NCBI GenBank assembly: GCA_045627045.1
Contig: JAZQMY010000036.1
Location: 1 to 11,265, forward strand
Direction: 5' to 3'
DNA from: SIG351 sp045627045
GTDB lineage: Bacteria > Bacillota > Clostridia > HGM11327
Length of the DNA stretch: 11,265 bases
Of this stretch, positions 5,107 to 11,265 are shown piece after piece. The position numbers and the translations under genes are program-made. The notes beneath the pieces were generated by a model that worked only from the letters and a program-made list of their open reading frames with translations, was not told where the DNA came from and made no database searches. The stretch's first letter is position 1. Every line of letters begins with the position of its first letter.

Positions 5107-6315
5107 GTGATCAATTTCAGTTACTGCGAGAAGATAATGGGATACTCTGCAACAGAAGCTGTCAAGGACAGTGTTTCTTTGCTTGCTTCCTGTTTTACTT
5201 CTTTTTCTGAGAAACTGACTGTTTTACCCGGATTCTGTGACGTGCATGTGCACTTCAGAGAGCCGGGTTTTTCTTATAAAGAGACAATCAGAACGGGCTC
5301 AATGGCGGCAGCAAGAGGCGGATATACGTCTGTGATGACTATGCCGAATCTTTCACCTGTTCCGGACAGTCCCGAGCACCTCAAAGCTCAGACGGATATC
5401 ATCAAAGCGGATTCTGTGATAGATATTTATCCGTTTGCTTCGATTACAGAAGGGCAGAAGGGCGAGAAACTTTCTGATTTTGAAGCTATGTCGAATGACG
5501 TGATTGCATTTTCAGACGATGGCAAAGGTGTTCAGAGCGAAGAACTCATGGAAGAAGCAATGCTTGAAGCAAAGAGGCTCGGAAAGGTGATTTCTGCGCA
5601 CTGCGAAGTGAACAGCCTTCTGAACGGAGGATATATCCATGACGGAATATATGCAAGGCAACACGGCCACAGAGGCATCTCATCGGCAAGCGAATACGAA
5701 ATGATCGCAAGAGACGTAGAGCTTGCAAAGAAAACCGGCTGCAAGTATCATGTCTGCCACATATCTGCAAAGGAAAGCGTTGAGATCATCAGGCAGGCAA
5801 AAAAAGACGGCGTTGACGTAACGTGCGAAACGGCTCCGCATTATCTTACACTTGATGAGAATGACCTGATGGAGGAAGGAAGATTCAAAATGAATCCTCC
5901 GCTCAGATCAAAGGAAGACAGGGAAGCTCTGATTGAAGGCGTGCTTGACGGAACAATCGATATGATCGCAACAGACCATGCACCGCATTCTCATGAAGAA
6001 AAATCAAGAGGACTTGAGAAAAGTGCTTTCGGCATTACGGGAATAGAAACGGCATTCCCCGTTTTATATACATATCTGGTGAAAACCGGCGTTGTCAGTA
6101 TGGAAAGGATACTTGAAATGCTGACGACAGCACCGAGGAAACGCTTCGGCATAAAAGACGGAAATGACTTCAGCATATGGATGCTTGACAAACAGTTTGT
6201 GACAAATCCCGCAGAGTTTATTTCAAAAGGAAAAGCTACTCCTTTTGAAGGAAAGACTCTTTGCGGAAAAAATATTTTAACAATACATAACGGAAAAATT
6301 GTGTTCAGAGCGTGA
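5107..6315 (+). CDS. pyrC: Dihydroorotase
   Basis: A 402-residue amidohydrolase that cyclises N-carbamoyl-L-aspartate to dihydroorotate, the third step of UMP synthesis. Metal and catalytic residues of the type I enzymes are visible: D45-V-H47-V-H49-F-R-E-P-G, F-S-D-D-G (135-139, D137), H165 (S-A-H-C-E), H218 (C-H-I-S) and T-D290-H291-A-P-H294. Start is GTG with AAAGGAG (5091-5097) nine bases upstream. This choice leaves only about 40 residues before P-G-F-C-D-V-H, whereas type I enzymes usually have about 50-60 that build the small beta domain; the N-terminus is short and does not look typical. The C-terminal segment T-P-F-E-G-K is normal. pyrB, which often precedes pyrC, is absent. PyrR is predicted to control translation through the hairpin over the ribosome binding site. 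Confidence 0.95.
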   Translation: MINFSYCEKIMGYSATEAVKDSVSLLASCFTSFSEKLTVLPGFCDVHVHFREPGFSYKETIRTGSMAAARGGYTSVMTMPNLSPVPDSPEHLKAQTDIIKADSVIDIYPFASITEGQKGEKLSDFEAMSNDVIAFSDDGKGVQSEELMEEAMLEAKRLGKVISAHCEVNSLLNGGYIHDGIYARQHGHRGISSASEYEMIARDVELAKKTGCKYHVCHISAKESVEIIRQAKKDGVDVTCETAPHYLTLDENDLMEEGRFKMNPPLRSKEDREALIEGVLDGTIDMIATDHAPHSHEEKSRGLEKSAFGITGIETAFPVLYTYLVKTGVVSMERILEMLTTAPRKRFGIKDGNDFSIWMLDKQFVTNPAEFISKGKATPFEGKTLCGKNILTIHNGKIVFRA

Positions 6316-6337
6316 GACTCTGAGAAAGGAAATTATA

Positions 6338-9300
6338 ATGGCTAAAAGAACAGATTTGAAGAAAATACTTATTATCGGCTCAGGCCCGATTGTAATCGGT
6401 CAGGCTGCGGAATTTGACTATGCAGGCACACAGGCTTGCCTTGCATTGAGAGAAGAAGGCTATGAGGTCGTTCTTGCTAACTCAAACCCTGCAACAATCA
6501 TGACAGACACAACAATAGCTGATAAAGTCTATATGGAGCCTCTCACGCTTGAATTTGTAACAAGAATAATCAGATACGAAAGACCGGACGCAATTGTTCC
6601 GGGAATAGGCGGACAGACAGGTCTCAACCTTGCAATGCAGCTTGAAAAGAGCGGCGTTCTTGAAGAATGCGGAGTAGAGCTCCTCGGAACAAGCAGCAGA
6701 AGCATTGAGAGAGCCGAGGACAGAGAGCTCTTCAAGGAAATGTGCGAATCTATCGGCGAGCCTGTAATTCCTTCCGAAATTACATACAGCATAGAAGAAG
6801 CAGTAAAGGCCGCAGATGATATAGGCTATCCGGTAGTGCTTCGTCCTGCATTCACTCTGGGCGGCACAGGCGGTGGCTTTGCAAACAACAAAGAAGAGCT
6901 TCTTGAAATTGCGGCAAACGGCTTTCAGCTTTCACCTGTTCATCAGGTTCTTGTTGAGAAGAGCGTAAAGGGCTACAAGGAAATTGAGTTTGAGGTAATG
7001 AGAGACTCATCCGATCACGCAATCACGATTTGCGGAATGGAAAACGTTGACCCTGTCGGTGTGCACACGGGCGACTCTATCGTTGTTGCTCCGATCATGT
7101 CCCTCAATGATCATGACCTCAAGATGCTCAATGACAGTGCGATCAAGATCATCAAGGAACTCAAGATTGAAGGCGGCTGTAACGTTCAGTATGCGCTCAA
7201 TCCTTATACAAGCGAATACTTCCTTATCGAAGTAAACCCCAGAGTATCACGTTCTTCAGCACTTGCATCAAAAGCAAGCGGCTATCCTATTGCAAGAGTA
7301 ACTGCAAAAATCGCAGTAGGTATGCTTCTTGAAGATATCCCCGTTGCAGGCGGCACTGCGGCAATCGCGCCTGTGCTTGACTACGTTGTAGCAAAGTTCC
7401 CGAGATTCCCGTTCGATAAGTTTACACAGGCTTCCAACAAGCTCGGAACACAGATGAAGGCAACCGGTGAGGTTATGGGCATAGGTTCATGCCTTGAAGA
7501 ATGTATGCTGAAGTCGATTCGTTCACTCGAAGTAGGTGCTATGCATTTCTGGCTTGCAAAGTTCGATAATATGACAAAAGAAGAGCTTTTTGATTATATC
7601 AAAGAGTTCAAGTCAGATAATATTTTTGCAATAGCAGAGCTCATCAGCAGAGGCGCAACAACAGAAGAGATCCACAAGATCACCATGATAACCCCTCTCT
7701 TTATTGATGCTATCCGCAGAATAATAGAAAAAGAGGACGACCTCAAGGCAAATATCGGAAATACAGACGTTCTCCTTTCTGCAAAGAAGCTCGGCTTCTC
7801 CGATAAATACATTGCAAAGCTCTGGAAGATGAACGAGCTTGATGTTTACAACATCAGAAAACAGAATAACATCGTGCCTGTATTCAAAATGGTCGACACA
7901 TTGAGAACAGGAAAATACATTGCTTATCTTTATTCCTCATATACGGGTGAAAACGCGTCAAGACTCACAGACAAGAAGAAAATCGTTGTTCTCGGTGCAG
8001 GCCCTATCAGAATCGGCCAGGGCGTTGAATTCGACTATTCAACAGTTCACGCAGTTCAGACAATCAAGCGCTCCGGCTATGAGGCGATAATCATAAATAA
8101 CAACCCGGAGACTGTTTCAACAGACTACACAACGGCAGATAAGCTTTATTTTGAGCCTCTCACACCTGAAGATGTAATGGCAATAATCGACTTCGAAAAG
8201 CCTGAGGGCGTAGTTGCTTCCCTTGGCGGTCAGACTGCGATTAACCTTGCAGATCCGCTCAACGCAAGAGGCGTAAAGATAATCGGAACTGACTGCGAGG
8301 CAATCGACAAGGCTGAAAACAGAGACCTTTTTGAAAAGCTTCTTGAAGAGCTCAACATTCCTCAGCCGGAGGGCTGCGCAGTAACAAAGATCGAAGACGG
8401 TGTTGCTGCTGCAAAGAGAATTGGCTACCCTGTTCTGGTAAGACCGAGCTTCGTTCTCGGCGGAAGAGCAATGCAGATAGTAGGAAATGAAGAGCAACTT
8501 CGTTACTACCTCAGAAATGCAGTTGAAATTGATGAAGACAAGCCGGTTCTTGTTGATAAATACATTATCGGTAAAGAAGTTGAAGTCGATGCCATCTGCG
8601 ACGGAAGGAACGTATTTGTTCCGGGCATTATGGAGCTTGTTGAAAGAACAGGTATTCATTCAGGCGACTCAATAAGCGTTTATCCGTCATTCTCAATCTC
8701 AAACAAGGTCAAGGGCACGATCCTTCAGTATGCAAAGGCACTCGGCCTCGGAATCGGCATTATCGGTCTCTACAATATCCAGTTTATTGTTGACAAGAAT
8801 GAAAAAGTGTATATAATAGAAGTTAACCCGCGTTCTTCAAGAACGGTTCCGTTCCTCTCAAAATCAACAGGTTATTCTCTTGCAGATATTGCAACGGAAG
8901 TCATACTCGGCAAGTTTCTCAAGGAGCAGGGCATATTCGATATCTATCCTGAAGAAAAGAAGAAGTGGTACGTAAAGGTTCCTGTGTTCTCGTTCAATAA
9001 GCTCAGCGGACTTGATGCTTACCTTTCACCTGAAATGAAGTCAACAGGAGAAGCCATCGGCTACGATGAGAAGCTCAACAGAGCACTTTATAAGGCTCTG
9101 CAGGCATCCGGAACAAAGCTTCAGAATCACGGAACAGTATTCTTTACTATAGCTGACAAGGATAAGGAAGAAGCACTTCCTCTTGCAAATAGATTCTATG
9201 ATCTCGGCTTCAACATCGAGGCAACAGAGGGCACGGCAACATTCCTCAAGGAAAACGGAATCAGAACAAAGATACTCGGTAAAATCGGAGAAGGCAGCGA

Positions 9301-9511
9301 CGAGATAAAGAACTCGATCAGATCGGGAAAAATCGTTTATGTAATCAATACAAGCAACATTGGCTCTGTGAACCAGATGAGCGACGGCTATCTTATCAGA
9401 AAGTATGCCATTGAATCAAATATCACAATGTTCACGTCACTTGATACAGTAAAGGTTCTTCTTGATGTACTTGAAGAGATCACGTTCAGCATTTCAATGA
9501 TAAATTCATAA
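6338..9511 (+). CDS. carB: Carbamoyl-phosphate synthase large subunit
   Basis: 1057 residues, the family's full length. It makes carbamoyl phosphate from bicarbonate, ammonia (delivered by the CarA glutaminase) and two ATP. Two homologous halves are visible: the first starts with G-S-G-P-I-V-I-G-Q (14-22), the second with G-A-G-P-I-R-I-G-Q (553-561). Each has an ATP-grasp domain with an E-V-N-P-R motif, and an oligomerisation segment lies between them. A methylglyoxal-synthase-like allosteric domain occupies about 927-1057. The ATG at 6338 is chosen because it gives the standard N-terminus M-A-K-R-T-D and has AAAGGA (6325-6330) seven bases upstream; an in-frame ATG at 6299 inside pyrC would add 13 atypical residues. 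It follows pyrC by 22 bases. carA, normally just upstream, is not here, so the partner subunit must be encoded elsewhere. Confidence 0.98.
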   Translation: MAKRTDLKKILIIGSGPIVIGQAAEFDYAGTQACLALREEGYEVVLANSNPATIMTDTTIADKVYMEPLTLEFVTRIIRYERPDAIVPGIGGQTGLNLAMQLEKSGVLEECGVELLGTSSRSIERAEDRELFKEMCESIGEPVIPSEITYSIEEAVKAADDIGYPVVLRPAFTLGGTGGGFANNKEELLEIAANGFQLSPVHQVLVEKSVKGYKEIEFEVMRDSSDHAITICGMENVDPVGVHTGDSIVVAPIMSLNDHDLKMLNDSAIKIIKELKIEGGCNVQYALNPYTSEYFLIEVNPRVSRSSALASKASGYPIARVTAKIAVGMLLEDIPVAGGTAAIAPVLDYVVAKFPRFPFDKFTQASNKLGTQMKATGEVMGIGSCLEECMLKSIRSLEVGAMHFWLAKFDNMTKEELFDYIKEFKSDNIFAIAELISRGATTEEIHKITMITPLFIDAIRRIIEKEDDLKANIGNTDVLLSAKKLGFSDKYIAKLWKMNELDVYNIRKQNNIVPVFKMVDTLRTGKYIAYLYSSYTGENASRLTDKKKIVVLGAGPIRIGQGVEFDYSTVHAVQTIKRSGYEAIIINNNPETVSTDYTTADKLYFEPLTPEDVMAIIDFEKPEGVVASLGGQTAINLADPLNARGVKIIGTDCEAIDKAENRDLFEKLLEELNIPQPEGCAVTKIEDGVAAAKRIGYPVLVRPSFVLGGRAMQIVGNEEQLRYYLRNAVEIDEDKPVLVDKYIIGKEVEVDAICDGRNVFVPGIMELVERTGIHSGDSISVYPSFSISNKVKGTILQYAKALGLGIGIIGLYNIQFIVDKNEKVYIIEVNPRSSRTVPFLSKSTGYSLADIATEVILGKFLKEQGIFDIYPEEKKKWYVKVPVFSFNKLSGLDAYLSPEMKSTGEAIGYDEKLNRALYKALQASGTKLQNHGTVFFTIADKDKEEALPLANRFYDLGFNIEATEGTATFLKENGIRTKILGKIGEGSDEIKNSIRSGKIVYVINTSNIGSVNQMSDGYLIRKYAIESNITMFTSLDTVKVLLDVLEEITFSISMINS

Positions 9512-9528
9512 TACTAACGGGATAATTT

Positions 9529-10266
9529 ATGAAACAGGGAATATTTACAGTAAAAGAAAACATAAGTCTGAATGAAAATGTATTCCGGATGGTGCTCTCG
9601 GGAGATACGTCCGCAGTCACAAACTGCGGACAGTTCGTCAACATAAAGCTTGACGGATTTTTTCTGAGACGCCCCATCTCGGTGAATGATATTTCGGAAA
9701 ACGAGCTGACCATTATTTATAAGACGGTCGGAAACGGCACACAGGCAATGAGCAGAATGAGATCAGGCGAAAAGCTTGACGTGCTTACAGGACTCGGAAA
9801 CGGATATGATTTATCGAAATCAGGCAATCACCCGCTCCTCATAGGTGGAGGAGTAGGCGTGCCGCCTCTTTATCTGCTTGCGAAAAGACTTATTGCCGAC
9901 GGCAAAAAGGTTTCAGTGATTCTCGGCTTTAACAGAAAAGATGAAATCTTCTACGAGGACGAATTCAGAAAGCTCGGTGCAGAGGTCAGAGTGACAACGG
10001 TTGACGGCTCATACGGAACAAAGGGCTTCGTTACAGATGCCTTTGACGGAATTGATTATACTTATTTCTATACTTGCGGTCCCGAACCGATGCTGAAAGC
10101 GGTGTATAACAAGACCGCTACCTCAGGTCAGTTCAGCTTTGAGGAAAGAATGGGCTGCGGCTTCGGTGCCTGCATGGGCTGCTCATGCAAAACACTTTAC
10201 GGAAACAAAAGAATATGCAAGGACGGACCTGTTCTTGAGAAGGAAGAAATAATATGGGAAAAATGA
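9529..10266 (+). CDS. pyrK: Dihydroorotate dehydrogenase B, electron-transfer subunit PyrK
   Basis: A 245-residue cytoplasmic flavin/iron-sulfur protein that passes electrons from PyrD to NAD+. The FAD-binding motif R47-R-P-I-S51 is in the N-terminal barrel, the NAD-binding motif G-G-G-V-G-V-P-P-L (107-115) follows, then C-G-P-E-P-M (183-188). The [2Fe-2S] cluster ligands are C210, C215, C218 and C230, in the family's C-x4-C-x2-C-x11-C spacing; C220 is an extra cysteine beside them. The Shine-Dalgarno is weak (GGGA at 9519-9522), so translation may depend partly on coupling from carB, 17 bases upstream. It overlaps pyrD by 13 bases, as expected for subunits of one complex. Confidence 0.96.
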   Translation: MKQGIFTVKENISLNENVFRMVLSGDTSAVTNCGQFVNIKLDGFFLRRPISVNDISENELTIIYKTVGNGTQAMSRMRSGEKLDVLTGLGNGYDLSKSGNHPLLIGGGVGVPPLYLLAKRLIADGKKVSVILGFNRKDEIFYEDEFRKLGAEVRVTTVDGSYGTKGFVTDAFDGIDYTYFYTCGPEPMLKAVYNKTATSGQFSFEERMGCGFGACMGCSCKTLYGNKRICKDGPVLEKEEIIWEK

Positions 10267-11168
10267 GCGTAAACCTTTGCGGAATAATGATTGATAACCC
10301 TGTTATTCCTGCATCGGGAACCTTTGGCTACGGATATGAATTCGCAGAGCTTTATGATATAAATATACTCGGAACATTTTCTTTCAAGGGAACCACAAAA
10401 GAGCCGAGATTCGGCAATCCCACACCGAGAATCGCAGAATGCACTGCAGGAATGATAAATGCAGTTGGTCTGCAGAACCCCGGTGTTGATAAAGTAATAT
10501 CGTCAGAGCTTCCGAAGCTTAAAAAGTGCTTTTCAAAGCCTGTTATGGCGAATGTAAGCGGCTTTTCGGTTGATGAGTATGTTTATACGGCTGCAAGAAT
10601 AGATGAATGCGAAGAGGTCGGCTGGATAGAAGTAAACGTTTCCTGCCCGAATGTGCACGGCGGCGGCATGAGCTTCGGAACTGATCCGAAAGCCGCGGGA
10701 GAGGTGTGCAGAGAGGTTAAGAAGGCGGTAAAAAAGCCTGTCATAATGAAGCTTTCACCTAATGTGACTGATATAGTTGCCATAGCAAAAGCGTGCGAGG
10801 ACAACGGTGCAGACGGCATCAGCCTTATCAATACGCTTCTAGGAATGAGAATCGATATCCGTAGAAGAAAGCCCGTTATAGCAAACACGATGGGCGGCTT
10901 TTCGGGAAGTGCAATATTCCCGGTGGCATTGAGAATGGTTTACCAGGTTGCGAATGCTGTAAAGATCCCCGTGGTGGGAATGGGCGGCGTTTCAACTGCT
11001 GATGACGTTATTGAGATGATGCTTGCAGGTGCAACTGCGGTTGAGGTCGGAGCGGCAAATCTTTCTGACCCGTTTGCTTCAAGGAAGATCATTGAAGACC
11101 TGCCTCAGGCAATGGAAAAATACGGAATTAACAGCCTTGAAGAAATAATAGGCGCTTTGAGAAAATAA
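10254..11168 (+). CDS. pyrD: Dihydroorotate dehydrogenase B, catalytic subunit (class 1B)
   Basis: A 304-residue FMN-containing TIM-barrel enzyme that oxidises dihydroorotate to orotate, using PyrK to reach NAD+. The catalytic base is C131 in V-N-V-S-C-P-N; cysteine marks a class 1 enzyme, and the adjacent pyrK marks class 1B. Other family elements are K45-G-T-T-K-E-P-R (FMN and substrate contacts), N-A-V-G-L-Q-N-P-G (69-77) and the C-terminal phosphate-binding segment V-G-M-G-G-V (about 236-241). The first ATG (10254) has AAGGAAG (10240-10246) at seven bases; a second ATG at 10263 would remove three residues and cannot be excluded. The gene overlaps the end of pyrK by 13 bases and is 17 bases before pyrF. 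Confidence 0.97.
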   Translation: MGKMSVNLCGIMIDNPVIPASGTFGYGYEFAELYDINILGTFSFKGTTKEPRFGNPTPRIAECTAGMINAVGLQNPGVDKVISSELPKLKKCFSKPVMANVSGFSVDEYVYTAARIDECEEVGWIEVNVSCPNVHGGGMSFGTDPKAAGEVCREVKKAVKKPVIMKLSPNVTDIVAIAKACEDNGADGISLINTLLGMRIDIRRRKPVIANTMGGFSGSAIFPVALRMVYQVANAVKIPVVGMGGVSTADDVIEMMLAGATAVEVGAANLSDPFASRKIIEDLPQAMEKYGINSLEEIIGALRK

Positions 11169-11185
11169 AAAGGACGAAAAAACAA

Positions 11186-11265
11186 ATGGGTAAAGATGTA
11201 ATAATTGCATGTGATTTTGACAGCAAGGAAAAAACACTTGCTTTTCTCGACAAATTTGAAGGAAA
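11186..11265 (+). CDS. pyrF: Orotidine 5'-phosphate decarboxylase, 5' part only
   Basis: The reading frame is open from ATG at 11186 to the window edge and gives 26 full codons. The start M-G-K-D-V-I-I-A-C-D-F-D, followed by K-T-L-A-F-L-D-K-F, matches the first strand (A-x-D-F) and first helix of the OMP decarboxylase barrel in Bacillota. It would catalyse the last step to UMP. AGGA at 11171-11174 is an eleven-base-spaced ribosome binding site. Its place after pyrK-pyrD is the usual one. The remaining roughly 200 residues lie outside the window. Confidence 0.85.
   Translation, partial: MGKDVIIACDFDSKEKTLAFLDKFEG

Noticed and set aside
6299..6337. An upstream in-frame ATG for carB inside pyrC
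   Set aside because: The ATG at 6338 gives the family's standard N-terminus and has a well-spaced AAAGGA; the upstream start has no ribosome binding site and adds 13 unusual residues.
8117..8659. A 180-codon open frame on the minus strand inside carB
   Set aside because: The carB frame is intact and conserved here; the antisense frame is cysteine- and leucine-rich without domain features, typical of a shadow frame.

Overview
The window looks like chromosomal DNA of a low-to-medium GC Gram-positive bacterium, most likely a Clostridia-type Bacillota (my guess is the Ruminococcaceae/Oscillospiraceae, from general codon and operon style only). The pointers are AGGAG-type ribosome binding sites throughout, tRNA genes that encode their own CCA, a PyrR-regulated pyrimidine operon, and the two-subunit NAD-linked dihydroorotate dehydrogenase PyrK/PyrDB. 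Every gene lies on the + strand.

Layout. (1) 1-291: the end of a tRNA cluster in which a tRNA-Gly(GCC)/tRNA-Lys(CTT) cassette is tandemly repeated with a 163-bp period, closed by a strong intrinsic terminator and a weaker second one. (2) 372-4254: an accessory operon with its own extended -10 promoter. It encodes a cytoplasmic BNR/sialidase-like beta-propeller protein, two different Gfo/Idh/MocA-family NAD(P)-dependent oxidoreductases and a small single-pass membrane protein. The genes are spaced by 9 bp or overlap (ATGA, then 14 bp), so they are probably translated together. A role in breaking down or modifying a sugar or uronic-acid compound is a reasonable inference; the substrate cannot be read from the sequence. 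(3) 4255-4518: a non-coding stretch with a near-consensus promoter and a complete PyrR attenuator (binding loop, antiterminator, terminator). (4) 4519-11265: the de novo UMP operon pyrR-pyrC-carB-pyrK-pyrD-pyrF, with pyrF cut by the window edge.

How the genes work together. CarB makes carbamoyl phosphate, PyrC closes carbamoyl aspartate to dihydroorotate, PyrD with PyrK oxidises this to orotate using NAD+, and PyrF makes UMP. PyrR senses UMP/UTP against PRPP and controls the operon through RNA. Two near-identical PyrR binding loops are visible. One sits in the leader, where it would favour the terminator. The other lies between pyrR and pyrC, with its lower stem covering the pyrC Shine-Dalgarno sequence, so PyrR probably also blocks pyrC translation. 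The operon lacks pyrB, carA and a uracil permease gene at the places where they usually occur; these must be elsewhere. The most notable points are the dual transcriptional/translational PyrR control and the uncharacterised propeller plus double oxidoreductase cassette.
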